From: Limnohabitans sp.
GTDB lineage: Bacteria; Pseudomonadota; Gammaproteobacteria; Burkholderiales; Burkholderiaceae_C
Direction: 5' to 3'
DNA length: 59,281 nucleotides
NCBI GenBank assembly: GCA_009693505.1
Contig: SHXD01000012.1
Span: forward strand, 1-59,281
The notes under the pieces were generated by a model. It was not told the DNA's origin and made no database searches. It saw only the letters and a list, made by a program, of their open reading frames with translations. Numbering within the stretch: position 1 is the stretch's first letter; each line of letters begins with the position of its first letter. A program made the translations under genes and the position numbers. Positions 26,461 through 36,260 of the stretch are shown here, one piece after another.

Positions 26461-27777
26461 ATGTTTTTCAAAAAACCTTATCTTCTTTTTGCGCTCGTTG
26501 GGCTGGCCCTTGCTTTGGGTGCAGCATGGTGGCTTCAAAATAAACCTGCAGCACCTAAGGCAGAGCTTGCTGCTTCTGGCAGCGCTCCAAATAGCGCTGC
26601 TCAGCCCGCGCCCGCTTCGGGAGCGCCTCAAAGACCACCTGCCGTAGAGGTTGCCAAGGTTGAAAAAGCCATGCTGGTGGACGAGACCCAATCGGTCGGC
26701 AGTTTGCGTTCATTCCAAGGTGTGGTTTTGCGACCCGAGGTGGGCGGCCGAGTCAGTCAGGTGCTGTTCCAAGACGGACAAAAAGTTAAAAAGGGACAGA
26801 TCTTGGTCCAGTTTGACGATCAATTGCCTGCTGCACAACTGGCTCAGTCCAAAGCTGAGTTGTCAATTGCACAAGCTAACCACACGCGCAATCAAGAGCT
26901 TGTCGCGCAAAACTTCATCAGCAAACGTTCTTTGGATGAATCCGATGCAGTTCTTCAAGTCGCACAAGCCAAATTGGCATTGGCCCAAGCCACCTTGCAA
27001 CGCTTGAAAGTGCTTGCCCCATTCGATGGCACCGCAGGCTTTCGTCAAATTAACGTGGGTGATTATTTGAAAGATGGCGCCGACATGGTCAACGTCGAGG
27101 ACATTGAAGCTGTTTTGCTGGATTTCCGTTTGCCAGAGCGTTTCCAAGCCAAAGTTAAACCTGGGCAAAAAGCTCAAGTGACCATGGATGCTTTGCCCGG
27201 CCGTAAATTTACGGCTTTCATTCAAGCCATTGATCCTTTGATTGATGCCAATGGCCGCTCTGTGGGTGTGCGTGGTTGTATCGACAACCGACAAATGCAA
27301 TTGCGCCCTGGTATGTTTGCACGTGTCAATGCGGTGTTTGGTGAGCGAGATGACGCTATGGTCATACCCGAAGAAGCCATCGTGCCGCAAGGCGGTCGTT
27401 CAACTGTGGTGCGTGTCATTCCTGGACCCAATAAAGATGAACTGATTTCTGAAAGAGTCACCGTCAAGATTGGCATTCGCCAACCTGGACGTGTAGAGAT
27501 TTTAGAAGGCTTGTCGATGGGCGATTCTGTGGTGGTCGCAGGGCAGCAGCGCTTGCAAAAAGAAGGCACCGTTCTGCGCATTGTGGATACTTCAAAAGCA
27601 CAAGGTGGTGGCGCCAACACGGCTGCAGGTGCGAAGCCTGAGGCTGCAGGCAATGCAAAAAAACCCTCAGAAAAATCCGGCCCCAAGGGCGGCAATGCAG
27701 GACCAGCAAAGGACGGTAAAGGTCAAGCGGTCGCTGGCGAGAATCCATGCACACGAGGTCTGAATGCAACTCGCTGA
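26461..27777 (+). CDS. RND efflux periplasmic adaptor (membrane fusion protein)
   Basis: A 438-residue adaptor. An N-terminal membrane anchor (FALVGLALALGAAWWL) is followed by the lipoyl half-motifs, with GRVSQVLFQDGQKVKKGQILVQFDDQ as the first, a coiled-coil hairpin (about residues 120-175), and beta-barrel domains with LRPGMFARVNAVF. The C-terminus carries an unusual 60-residue Gly/Ala/Lys-rich tail. The ATG at 26461 has GGAA 8 nt upstream. It bridges the inner-membrane RND pump, encoded next with a 14-nt overlap, to an outer-membrane channel. No TolC-like gene is present in the window, so the channel must come from elsewhere. Confidence 0.94.
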   Translation: MFFKKPYLLFALVGLALALGAAWWLQNKPAAPKAELAASGSAPNSAAQPAPASGAPQRPPAVEVAKVEKAMLVDETQSVGSLRSFQGVVLRPEVGGRVSQVLFQDGQKVKKGQILVQFDDQLPAAQLAQSKAELSIAQANHTRNQELVAQNFISKRSLDESDAVLQVAQAKLALAQATLQRLKVLAPFDGTAGFRQINVGDYLKDGADMVNVEDIEAVLLDFRLPERFQAKVKPGQKAQVTMDALPGRKFTAFIQAIDPLIDANGRSVGVRGCIDNRQMQLRPGMFARVNAVFGERDDAMVIPEEAIVPQGGRSTVVRVIPGPNKDELISERVTVKIGIRQPGRVEILEGLSMGDSVVVAGQQRLQKEGTVLRIVDTSKAQGGGANTAAGAKPEAAGNAKKPSEKSGPKGGNAGPAKDGKGQAVAGENPCTRGLNATR

Positions 27778-30700
27778 AACATCCATTCGAAGGCCGGTCT
27801 TTGCGACCGTTTTATCGCTGCTCATTCTCCTGATTGGCGCTGTCAGCTTCAACCGCCTTTCCTTGCGTGAGTATCCCAAGATTGACGAGCCCACTGTCAC
27901 GGTCAGTGTGAAATACCCCGGCGCATCGGCCGAAGTGATTGAGTCGCAAGTGACCAAACCTTTGGAAGATTCCATTGCTGGCATTGATGCCGTCGACGTC
28001 ATCACTTCCATCAGCCGTGCTGATCAGTCTCAGATCACAGTTCGTTTTCGCTTAGAAAAAGACGCCGACACGGCCGCAGCAGAAGTTCGCGACAGAACCT
28101 CTCGAATTCGCGGACGTTTGCCTCAAGCCATTGAAGAACCCGTCATTGCCAAAGTGGAAGCGGATGCCTTTCCCGTCATTTGGTTGGCCTTCGCCAGCGA
28201 AACCTTGTCGCCTCTTGAAATCAATGATTTGATCAACCGAGTTGTAAAGCCGCGCCTGCAAACTGTGACGGGCGTCGCTGATGTCCGTATTTACGGAGAA
28301 CGCAAATACGCCATGCGTGTTTGGTTGGACGCTGAGCGCATGGCGGCTTACCGCCTGACATCTCAGGACGTTGAAGATGCCATACGGCGCAGCAATTTGG
28401 AGTTGCCAGCAGGACGCATTGAGTCGCAACTGCGCGAGTTCAGTGTCACATCCCAAACTGACCTGATCAAAGCGGGGCAGTTTGGTGACATCACGATTCG
28501 CAATGTCAATGGCTTTCCCATCAAGATCCGTGACGTGGCCAGAGTTGAGGAGGGGGCTGCTGATGACCGAAGCCGAGTCCGTCTGAATGGCATGCCCTCT
28601 ATCTCCGCTGGCGTCATTCGGCAAGCTACAGCCAACCCTCTGGAATTGTCCAAAGGCGTTCGCGAAATGATTCCAAAACTGCAGCAAGATTTGCCGGGTG
28701 ACATTGTGATCAATGTGGCTAACGACAACTCTGTGTTCATTGACAAATCCATTAAGAGTGTTTTTAAAACCATTGTTGAAGCTGTCATTTTGGTGGCGGT
28801 TGTGATTTTTGTTTTCCTGCGAACCGTTCGCGCGTCCATCATTCCCATCATCACCATTCCAGTCAGTTTGGTGGGCACATTCGCCATGATGGCGCTGGCT
28901 GGATTCACCATCAATACCTTGACCTTGCTGGCCTTGGTGTTGGCCATCGGCCTGGTGGTGGACGATGCCATTGTGATGCTAGAGAACATTTACCGTCACA
29001 TTGAAGAGGGGCTAGATCCTTTTTCTGCGGCCATCAAGGGTGCCAAAGAAATTAGCTTTGCCATTTTGGCCATGTCACTCACTTTGACGGCTGTGTTTGC
29101 ACCTTTGGCGTTCACGCCAGGACGAACCGGTAAATTGTTCAGTGAATTTGCGCTGGCCTTGGCCGGCGCTGTGCTGGTCTCTTGCTTGGTGGCGCTCACC
29201 CTGTCGCCCATGATGAGTTCTTTGCTGCTGCGACACAACCCGAACCCGAATTTCTTTGACAGGTTCATGGAAAAAATCCTAACCGGTTTGTCAAATGGCT
29301 ATGCAAAGTTGCTCACCCTGGTCTTGAAAAAAGCGCGCTGGCTGGTGGTCTTGATCATGACCTCTTGTGGCGTTGGCATTGTGTTGGTTTATCCCACCAT
29401 GAAGCAAGAACTCTCGCCATTGGAAGATCGTGGCACCATTTTGGCAACGGTCACTGCACCCGATGGTTCCACATTGGACTACACCGATAAATACGCCAAG
29501 GCCCTTGAAAAAATTGGCAGTACTTATCCAGAATTTGATCGAATTTTTGCCAACTTAGGCAATCCAACCGTTGCACAGGGCAGTGTGATCTACCGAGCGG
29601 TGGACTGGGATAAGCGCAAGCGAACAACGCTTGAAATTGCCCGCGAGATGCAGGGTAAATTCAACGGCATTGCTGGCGTCAACGCTTTTCCCATCACCCC
29701 CCCCTCCCTTGGCCAAGGTTTCCGAGAGCGTCCCGTTAATTTCGTCATTCAAACCTCTGACAGCTATCAGAATTTGAACGCAGTCACGCGTCAAATGTTG
29801 GATGAGATTGCCAAGAATCCTGGCTTCATTGCAACTGACGTCGATTTGCGCTTGAACAAGCCTGAGCTGCGAATTGATGTCGATCGAATCAAAGCCACTG
29901 AGTTGGGCGTGAGCGTCGATGTGGTTGCGCGGGCCATTGAAACCATGTTGGGTGGCCGCGTCGTGACGCGATACAAACGCGATGCAGAGCAATACGATGT
30001 AATTGTGCAAACGCAAATGAGTGGCCGTAACACGCCGGATGACATTGACAACATTTACGTCCGTGGCCGAAATGACACGGTGATTCCGCTGAATGCCTTG
30101 GTCAAAGTTAGAGAGAGTGTGTCACCCCGCGAATTGAATCACTTTGGGCAGCGTCGATCGGTCTCGATCACAGCCAACTTAGCGCCCGACTATGCACTTG
30201 GTGACGCGCTGAAATTCTTAGACAAAACAGCCGCAGGCATTTTAAAGACCGGCTACACCACAGAACTGAATGGCACGTCGCGTGAATTTAGAAATTCACA
30301 AGGCGCTCTGGTCATTGTGTTTGTGTTGGCTTTGTTCTTTATCTTTTTGGTCTTGGCTGCTCAATTTGAAAGCTTCATTGATCCCTTGGTCATCATGTTG
30401 TCGGTGCCCTTGTCCATGTTTGGGGCCCTTATGACGCTGAAGTTGACAGGGGGCACACTCAATGTTTATTCTCAAATTGGCTTGATCACATTGGTTGGCT
30501 TGATCACCAAGCACGGCATTTTGATTGTGGAGTTTACAAATCAGTTGCGAGCGCAGGGCGTCGAAACCTTCGATGCCATTGTGAAAGCTTCAGGCCAACG
30601 TTTGCGCCCCATTTTGATGACCACTGGCGCCATGGTGTTGGGTGCGCTGCCATTGGCCCTTGCCACTGGCGCAGGCTCTGAGAGCCGTATTCAAATTGGT

Positions 30701-30850
30701 TGGGTCATTGTGGGCGGCATGAGCTTCGGAACCCTGCTAACGGTCTTTGTGGTGCCCACCATGTACTCGCTGTTTGCGCGCAAAAAGATTCCTGGACCCA
30801 ACAAAGCCGATGCGGTCGAGCAGCCTGCAGATTCAGTGCATGCGCACTGA
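27764..30850 (+). CDS. RND multidrug efflux transporter permease (AcrB/HAE1 family)
   Basis: A 1028-residue proton-driven inner-membrane pump with twelve helices and two large periplasmic loops. It starts with SIRRPVFATVLSLLILLIG, typical of the family. Helix 4 contains the proton-relay pair in AIGLVVDDAIVMLENIYRHIEEG, and a GxxGGxxNVY-like region lies in the second half. The protein exports drugs or other amphiphiles with the adaptor encoded just upstream; the 14-nt overlap implies coupled translation. Whether its substrates are antibiotics, solvents or signal molecules cannot be told from sequence. It ends tail to tail with moeA, 9 nt apart, with no visible terminator. Confidence 0.96.
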   Translation: MQLAETSIRRPVFATVLSLLILLIGAVSFNRLSLREYPKIDEPTVTVSVKYPGASAEVIESQVTKPLEDSIAGIDAVDVITSISRADQSQITVRFRLEKDADTAAAEVRDRTSRIRGRLPQAIEEPVIAKVEADAFPVIWLAFASETLSPLEINDLINRVVKPRLQTVTGVADVRIYGERKYAMRVWLDAERMAAYRLTSQDVEDAIRRSNLELPAGRIESQLREFSVTSQTDLIKAGQFGDITIRNVNGFPIKIRDVARVEEGAADDRSRVRLNGMPSISAGVIRQATANPLELSKGVREMIPKLQQDLPGDIVINVANDNSVFIDKSIKSVFKTIVEAVILVAVVIFVFLRTVRASIIPIITIPVSLVGTFAMMALAGFTINTLTLLALVLAIGLVVDDAIVMLENIYRHIEEGLDPFSAAIKGAKEISFAILAMSLTLTAVFAPLAFTPGRTGKLFSEFALALAGAVLVSCLVALTLSPMMSSLLLRHNPNPNFFDRFMEKILTGLSNGYAKLLTLVLKKARWLVVLIMTSCGVGIVLVYPTMKQELSPLEDRGTILATVTAPDGSTLDYTDKYAKALEKIGSTYPEFDRIFANLGNPTVAQGSVIYRAVDWDKRKRTTLEIAREMQGKFNGIAGVNAFPITPPSLGQGFRERPVNFVIQTSDSYQNLNAVTRQMLDEIAKNPGFIATDVDLRLNKPELRIDVDRIKATELGVSVDVVARAIETMLGGRVVTRYKRDAEQYDVIVQTQMSGRNTPDDIDNIYVRGRNDTVIPLNALVKVRESVSPRELNHFGQRRSVSITANLAPDYALGDALKFLDKTAAGILKTGYTTELNGTSREFRNSQGALVIVFVLALFFIFLVLAAQFESFIDPLVIMLSVPLSMFGALMTLKLTGGTLNVYSQIGLITLVGLITKHGILIVEFTNQLRAQGVETFDAIVKASGQRLRPILMTTGAMVLGALPLALATGAGSESRIQIGWVIVGGMSFGTLLTVFVVPTMYSLFARKKIPGPNKADAVEQPADSVHAH

Positions 30851-30859
30851 ATCTGCCGT

Positions 30860-32137
30860 TTAAAGCACCAACACGTCCACCCAGTCACCCAACTGGGCTG
30901 TGTCTTGTTGGTGTGACAAAACAATCAAACCATTGGCTTGCACCATGGAACTCAAGACACCGGAGCCTTGATTACCGGTGGTGATCACTTGAAGTTCTCC
31001 TTGCGCATTGCGAGAAAAAATGCCGCGTTGGTATTCTGTTCGGCCCGGTTTTTTGCGCAATACTTCCTGCGTTCTGGCCCTTAGCATCGGCAGGGGCGTG
31101 GCCGTGCTGCCCATCATTTTCAGCAAGGCTGGTTTTACAAAAGCCAAAAATGTGACCATGACGGCAACAGGATTGCCTGGCAGTCCAAATAAAACAGCAG
31201 AACGCTGGCCTTTTTGAATTCGGCCGACGGCCATCGGCCGACCTGGGCGCATGGCGATTTTCCAAAACACCACATCACCCAACTTCTTCATCATGGCCTT
31301 GGTGAAATCGGCTTCGCCCACACTTACACCGCCGCTGGTGATGATGGCATCAGCTTGCTCTGTGGCCTTGTTAAAAGCTTGCTCTAACAATTCAGGATTG
31401 TCTTTGACAACGCCCATGTCAATCATCTCGCAGCCTAATGCTTGAAGCATGCCATGCACCGTGTAGCGGTTGCTGTCATAGACAGCGCCTTCGCGAGGCG
31501 CTTGACCCAAACTCAAAATTTCATCGCCCGTTGAGAAATAAGCCACCCGCAAGCGCCGCACCACCGAGACATTGGGGACACCCAAGCTGGCAAGCAGTCC
31601 TGCTGCTGCAGGCGTGATCCAGGCACCCTTGAGAAGGGCAGCTTGCCCCTGCATGATGTCTTCGCCGCACAAGCGAAGGTTGTCACCTGCCTTGAGCAGG
31701 CCGGCAGGAATTTCAACGACGTCGCTTGCCGTCATGGAGCAAAGTTCTTGCGGCACCACCGTGTTCAGGCCTTTGGGCATGATGGCACCGGTCATGATCT
31801 TCACGCATTCGCCAGCGTTCACAGATCCTTCCCATCCTTTGCCCGCGAGTGCGGTGCCAACCACCTTGAGTGACAAGGCCTGTGATGCACTCAAAGGGGC
31901 GCCATCGAAGGCAAAGCCATCCATGGCGGAGTTATCGTGTGGTGGCACATTGATGGGGCTGATCACGTCTTGCGCAGTGACTCTGCCCAGTGCTGCGAAG
32001 ATGTCGACTAATTCTGAGTCTTGTACTGGCGTCACCAAGTGATCTAGAAAATTCAAGACCTCATTGGCCGGAAGTGCCTGCGGGTCATAAGCTTCAAGTT
32101 GTGCGGCAATGTCAGCCAGTGACGGTGGGTGTGTCAT
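30860..32137 (-). CDS. moeA: Molybdopterin molybdenumtransferase MoeA
   Basis: A 425-residue enzyme that inserts molybdate into adenylated molybdopterin. Domain III shows PHDNSAMDGFAF, with the conserved Asp, then GDEILSLGQAPREGAVYDSN, DAIITSGGVSVGEADFTK, and FGLPGNPVAVMVTF, all diagnostic. The start codon overlaps the mobA stop (ATGA, 32134-32137), which places it last in the minus-strand unit ALDH-SDR-moaA-mobA-moeA. Confidence 0.97.
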   Translation of the reverse strand: MTHPPSLADIAAQLEAYDPQALPANEVLNFLDHLVTPVQDSELVDIFAALGRVTAQDVISPINVPPHDNSAMDGFAFDGAPLSASQALSLKVVGTALAGKGWEGSVNAGECVKIMTGAIMPKGLNTVVPQELCSMTASDVVEIPAGLLKAGDNLRLCGEDIMQGQAALLKGAWITPAAAGLLASLGVPNVSVVRRLRVAYFSTGDEILSLGQAPREGAVYDSNRYTVHGMLQALGCEMIDMGVVKDNPELLEQAFNKATEQADAIITSGGVSVGEADFTKAMMKKLGDVVFWKIAMRPGRPMAVGRIQKGQRSAVLFGLPGNPVAVMVTFLAFVKPALLKMMGSTATPLPMLRARTQEVLRKKPGRTEYQRGIFSRNAQGELQVITTGNQGSGVLSSMVQANGLIVLSHQQDTAQLGDWVDVLVL

Positions 32138-32757
32138 GTGGTTTGTTCGAGGCGGTGCAGTTCTTCGAGCGTGTTGGCATTGAAGAAGGCACGGGGGTCG
32201 ACATCGGCTGTGTCAAACGGCACCAACACGGTTTTGTGAAGGGCTGTCCAAGCATCAATTTTGCGCCCACCCGATTGCATGAACTTGACCAAACTTTCTA
32301 ACAAGTTCACCCGCATCAAACAAAACACGGGTTGCGCGCGCACAGTGCCGTCTTCTTCTTTGGCGGCGGCCACTGCGATGTCGGCTTCTTCAAAAATTAA
32401 GGTGTCCAACAAGCGCTGCGCCAGATTGAAAGGAAACAAGGGGCTGTCGCAAGGTACGGTGAGCAGCAAGTCTGTTTCACAGCGTTCAAGGCCTGTTAAA
32501 AATCCGGCAAGTGGGCCCGCAAAACCATCGGTGCTGTCGGGCCATACTTGCACCCCAAATGATTCATAGGCCGACAAGTTTCGGTTGGCCACCACCATGA
32601 TTTGGGACAAGGGCTCAGACGCTTGCATTTGCAGCCGCATGAGTGTGTGAAGGGTGAGTGGGGTGCCATTGAAATTTTGCAAACCTTTGTCAACGCCGCC
32701 CATGCGCGCACCTCGACCTCCAGCCAAAATTAAGCCTGTCATGCTCAGATCGTTCAT
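32134..32757 (-). CDS. mobA: Molybdenum cofactor guanylyltransferase MobA
   Basis: A 207-residue nucleotidyltransferase that links GMP to molybdopterin to make the MGD form of the cofactor. It has the signature LILAGGRGARMGGVDKGL, the metal-binding segment TVPCDSPLFPFNLAQRL, and a C-terminal FDTADVDPRAFFNANT. The ATG at 32755-32757 is used; a second ATG five codons later (MTGLILAGG) is also plausible. Its presence means the organism uses guanylated cofactor, as in DMSO-reductase-family enzymes such as nitrate reductase or formate dehydrogenase. Confidence 0.95.
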   Translation of the reverse strand: MNDLSMTGLILAGGRGARMGGVDKGLQNFNGTPLTLHTLMRLQMQASEPLSQIMVVANRNLSAYESFGVQVWPDSTDGFAGPLAGFLTGLERCETDLLLTVPCDSPLFPFNLAQRLLDTLIFEEADIAVAAAKEEDGTVRAQPVFCLMRVNLLESLVKFMQSGGRKIDAWTALHKTVLVPFDTADVDPRAFFNANTLEELHRLEQTT

Positions 32758-32793
32758 GTAGAAAATTGTTCCATGGATGTCGATTGAATGAGA

Positions 32794-33951
32794 TTAGCCA
32801 CCGATGTAGCTCATCTCAACCTTGCGTTTGGCGCCGCTTGGCGTTGAACCGTTTTCCAATGCAGGCTCTGAGACTCGAAGTTCAGAGTACCGGTCATCTC
32901 GTTGGGACCAAATGGCGGCAATGGCCTGCGTGAGGGCGCTTTGATCCAACTCGCTTCGCACCAAAGGTTTGAGGTCATAGCCTTGCGAGGCAAACAAACA
33001 CAGATAGAGTTGACCTTCGGTGGTCAAGCGCGCGCGGTTGCAATCGCTGCAAAATGCTTTTGTCACGCTGCTGATGAAACCAATTTCGCCCAAGCTCGCA
33101 TCGTGAATGCCTTGTTCGTTCAGATAACCCCAACGCTCTGCTGTTTCGCCGGCCTGGCTGGCTTGAAGCGGTGTCAATGACATCTCGGTTTGCAGCAAAT
33201 GCAAAATGTCAGCGCTGGGCATCACTTCATTCATGCGCCAGCCATTGGTGGCGCCCACATCCATGTACTCAATGAATCTAAGTGCAATGCCTTTGCCTTT
33301 GAAATACCGCGCCATGGGCAATATTTCTTGTTCGTTGGTGCCACGCTTGACCACCATGTTGACCTTGATGGGCCCTAAGCCGGCAGCTTGTGCGGCTTGA
33401 ATGCCCTCAAGCACGTCGCTGACCGGAAAGTCAACGTCGTTCATTTGCTTGAAGACCTCGTCGTCAAGTCCATCTAGGCTGACCGTCACTCGTTTTAAGC
33501 CGGCACTTTTGAGGGCCTGGGCTTTTCTTGCCAAAAGAGAACCATTGGTTGTGAGGGTGATGTCCAAGTCTTGACCGGCCAAAGTTTTCAAGGCTGCCAA
33601 TTGAGCAATAAGAATTTCTAGATTTTTTCGCAGCAGGGGCTCGCCGCCTGTTAGTCGAAGTTTTTCAACACCCAAGGCAATGAAGCTCTGGGCCGTGCGC
33701 GTAATTTCCTCGAAGCTGAGCAACGCACTGTGAGGCAAATAGACGTAGTCGTTGTTGAAGATCTCTTTGGGCATGCAGTAACTGCACCGAAAATTACAAC
33801 GGTCTGTGACACTGATTCGCAAATCGCGCAAAGGCCGCTTTCTTTGATCAAGCAGTTGCTGTCCTGGCGCCCAAGCCTGAGCTTGTGAATGCTCAGGAAT
33901 GGGCAGATTCCCCAGGGGCTGACTGAGGATGGGAATCACGCGTTCAGACAC
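32794..33951 (-). CDS. moaA: GTP 3',8-cyclase MoaA
   Basis: A 385-residue radical-SAM enzyme for the first step of molybdopterin synthesis, converting GTP to a cyclic intermediate. The N-terminal iron-sulfur site is [15 protein letters not shown], and the second cluster site appears as [19 protein letters not shown]. The protein ends in YIGG; the terminal Gly-Gly is required for activity in known MoaA. The best start is a GTG (33949-33951), 8 nt inside the end of the SDR gene. The next in-frame GTG at 33939 is an alternative. The N-terminal 40 residues before the core are longer than average. Confidence 0.96.
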   Translation of the reverse strand: MSERVIPILSQPLGNLPIPEHSQAQAWAPGQQLLDQRKRPLRDLRISVTDRCNFRCSYCMPKEIFNNDYVYLPHSALLSFEEITRTAQSFIALGVEKLRLTGGEPLLRKNLEILIAQLAALKTLAGQDLDITLTTNGSLLARKAQALKSAGLKRVTVSLDGLDDEVFKQMNDVDFPVSDVLEGIQAAQAAGLGPIKVNMVVKRGTNEQEILPMARYFKGKGIALRFIEYMDVGATNGWRMNEVMPSADILHLLQTEMSLTPLQASQAGETAERWGYLNEQGIHDASLGEIGFISSVTKAFCSDCNRARLTTEGQLYLCLFASQGYDLKPLVRSELDQSALTQAIAAIWSQRDDRYSELRVSEPALENGSTPSGAKRKVEMSYIGG

Positions 33952-34705
33952 AACGTGCGCCGTCTACTTCAATGCAAACACCACTGATGAATGAGCCTTC
34001 GTCGCTGGCCAAATACAAGGCAGCATTGGCAACATCCAGGGCCGTCGAAAAACGACCCAGCGGAATGGAGGCCATGAACTTGGCGCGTTTTTCATCGTCC
34101 ACCGGGCCGCCTGCAAATTCTGCCGACAAACCGGTGTCGGGGTTGAACACAGGATTGATGCAATTGACACGGATATTTTCGGGGCCGAGTTCGGCCGCCA
34201 AAGATTTGCTGGTGGTAATGACAGCGCCTTTAGAGCCGTTGTACCAAGTCAGGCCTGGGCGTGGCCGAATGCCAGCAGTAGACGCAATGTTAATAAAGGC
34301 GCCGCCACCATTTTTTCGAAACTCTGGCACCGCGTGAATGGTGGCTAAATAAATGCTTTTCATATTCACCGCATAGCACCGGTCAAACTCATCTTCGCTG
34401 ACTTCTAGCGCAGGGCGATTGCGGTGAGTCCATCCCGCGTTATTGATCATCACATCCAAATGACCCCACAATTTCACAGCTTCGTGCACCAAAGCTTTGA
34501 CATCGTCTGAGCGTGTCACGTCTGCGGCAAAGAAGGCCGCAGTGCCGCCTGCTGCTTGAATGTCTTGGACCACTTTTTGACCCGCAGCGGCTTGAATGTC
34601 GTTCACCAAAACCTTGGCGCCATGAGTCGCAAAATGTTTGGCAATGCCTTCGCCAATACCACCACCGGAACCCGTCACGATGACCACTTTTTGATTGATG
34701 TTCAT
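33944..34705 (-). CDS. Short-chain dehydrogenase/reductase (SDR)
   Basis: A 253-residue classical SDR. It has the cofactor motif [18 protein letters not shown], an acidic residue after the second strand (VNDIQAA) that favours NAD(H), the NNAGWTHRN motif, and the catalytic triad with Ser in NIASTAG and YNGSK. It likely oxidises an alcohol or reduces a ketone. The ALDH gene upstream suggests an alcohol-to-acid sequence: this enzyme forms a carbonyl compound and the aldehyde dehydrogenase oxidises it. Substrate unknown. Confidence 0.93.
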   Translation of the reverse strand: MNINQKVVIVTGSGGGIGEGIAKHFATHGAKVLVNDIQAAAGQKVVQDIQAAGGTAAFFAADVTRSDDVKALVHEAVKLWGHLDVMINNAGWTHRNRPALEVSEDEFDRCYAVNMKSIYLATIHAVPEFRKNGGGAFINIASTAGIRPRPGLTWYNGSKGAVITTSKSLAAELGPENIRVNCINPVFNPDTGLSAEFAGGPVDDEKRAKFMASIPLGRFSTALDVANAALYLASDEGSFISGVCIEVDGARCV

Positions 34706-34757
34706 TTGAAATCCTAAAAATGAAATGGCTGCAAAGACAATTCAGCGCACAAGAAAA

Positions 34758-36191
34758 TTAACCATGGTGAATGGCCACAGTCTTCAAGGTGGTGAAACCA
34801 TACAGGGCTTCGAAACCTTTTTCACGGCCATGCCCAGAAGACTTTACGCCGCCAAAGGGCAATTCAACCCCACCGCCTGCGCCGTAGTTGTTGACAAACA
34901 CTTGGCCGCTTCTAAGGCGTTTGGCAATTCTAAATTGACGCCCGCCATCGCGAGTCCACACACCTGCCACCAGCCCAAAAGAGGTGGCGTTGGCAAGTTG
35001 CATGGCCTGATCTTCGCCATCAAAACTCATGGCTGACAGCACGGGGCCAAACACCTCTTCTTGTGCCACACGGTGATTAACCGGCACATCTCTTAATAAA
35101 ACAGGCGCTTGGTAAAAACCAGACTCTGGCGCATCAGAAACCACCACGCCTTGCGCCACAGTGGCAATGCCGTCAGCTTGCGCGTCTGCCAAGAAACCCT
35201 GAACGCGTTGCTTTTGGCTGGCGCGAATCAGGGGGCCTAAATTCAAATCTGCCTTGGCAGGGCCAACACGCAACTTAGAAAAGGCCTCGCCCAAACGCGC
35301 CAGCAAGGGCTCGTAAATGCTTGTCTCAATCAAGACGCGAGAACCTGCACTGCAAGTCTGTCCGGCGTTTTGAACGATGGCGTTGATGACCACCGGAATG
35401 GCTGCGTCGAAGTCGGCATCAGCAAAAATAATTTGCGGACTTTTGCCGCCCAACTCAAGGGTGACGGGGCAATGCCTAACAGCTGCTGCTTGCTGTATCA
35501 AGGTGCCTACCGTAGGGCTGCCAGTGAAGCTGATGTGATCAATGCCAGGATGTTTGGCCAGGGCATCGCCCACCTCATGACCATAGCCAGTCACGATGTT
35601 GATGGCGCCTGCAGGAAAGCCAACTTCAGCCGCCAATTGGGCCACGCGAATTAAACTCAAGCAGGCATCTTCAGCCGGTTTGACAACGCAGACATTGCCT
35701 GCCGCCAAAGCGCCACCAACGCAGCGGCCAAAAATTTGCATGGGGTAGTTCCACGGCACGATGTGACCCGTGACGCCGTGGGGCTCGCGCCATGTGAGAA
35801 CGCTGTAGCCATTTTGGTAGGGAATGGTTTCGCCATGAAACTTATCGCAAGCGCCGGCGTAGTATTCAAAGTAACGAACCAAGGCGCGGGCGTCTGCCAT
35901 GGCTTGTTGTGTGGGCTTGCCGCAGTCACGTTGCTCAAGCTGCATCAACTCGTCTGTGTGCTCAGCCACTTTGCGAGAAAGGGCCATGAGCAAACGACCG
36001 CGCTCAGCGGCATTGATCTTGGCCCAAGGGCCCTCAAAGCATTGCCTAGACGACTGCACAGCTTGGTCAATGTCAGCGGCCGTACTGCGCTGAATGTGAT
36101 CAAAAATTTGGCCATCGGAAGGGTCAAGCATGGGGATGGTTTGCCCCGCCTGACTGGCCGCCGATTGGTTGTGAATGAAGTTGAGTTGCAT
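34758..36191 (-). CDS. Aldehyde dehydrogenase family protein
   Basis: A 477-residue NAD(P)-dependent dehydrogenase. The catalytic Glu lies in VTLELGGKSPQIIF and the catalytic Cys in NAGQTCSAGSRVLI, with the cofactor segment SFTGSPTVGTLIQ. It oxidises an aldehyde to an acid; the nearest classes are betaine- or benzaldehyde-type enzymes, but the substrate cannot be fixed. I start at the ATG at 36189-36191 (MQLNFIHNQ) because a longer in-frame start at 36222-36224 lies inside the hppA terminator. It is the first gene of a minus-strand unit with the SDR and moaA-mobA-moeA. Confidence 0.95.
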   Translation of the reverse strand: MQLNFIHNQSAASQAGQTIPMLDPSDGQIFDHIQRSTAADIDQAVQSSRQCFEGPWAKINAAERGRLLMALSRKVAEHTDELMQLEQRDCGKPTQQAMADARALVRYFEYYAGACDKFHGETIPYQNGYSVLTWREPHGVTGHIVPWNYPMQIFGRCVGGALAAGNVCVVKPAEDACLSLIRVAQLAAEVGFPAGAINIVTGYGHEVGDALAKHPGIDHISFTGSPTVGTLIQQAAAVRHCPVTLELGGKSPQIIFADADFDAAIPVVINAIVQNAGQTCSAGSRVLIETSIYEPLLARLGEAFSKLRVGPAKADLNLGPLIRASQKQRVQGFLADAQADGIATVAQGVVVSDAPESGFYQAPVLLRDVPVNHRVAQEEVFGPVLSAMSFDGEDQAMQLANATSFGLVAGVWTRDGGRQFRIAKRLRSGQVFVNNYGAGGGVELPFGGVKSSGHGREKGFEALYGFTTLKTVAIHHG

Positions 36192-36208
36192 GCCTGTATT
36201 TTGCGCGT

Positions 36209-36243
36209 AAAAAAGCCCGATCATGTTGCCATGAGCGGGCTTT
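36209..36243 (-). terminator. Intrinsic terminator after hppA
   Basis: On the minus strand, GCCCG pairs with CGGGC and an inner TCATG pairs with CATGA (36221-36225 with 36230-36234). The arms lie at 36215-36219 and 36236-36240. The hairpin is followed by six T. It separates hppA from the downstream aldehyde dehydrogenase unit. Confidence 0.9.
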
Positions 36244-36260
36244 GTTTTGAAGGGCTTTAG

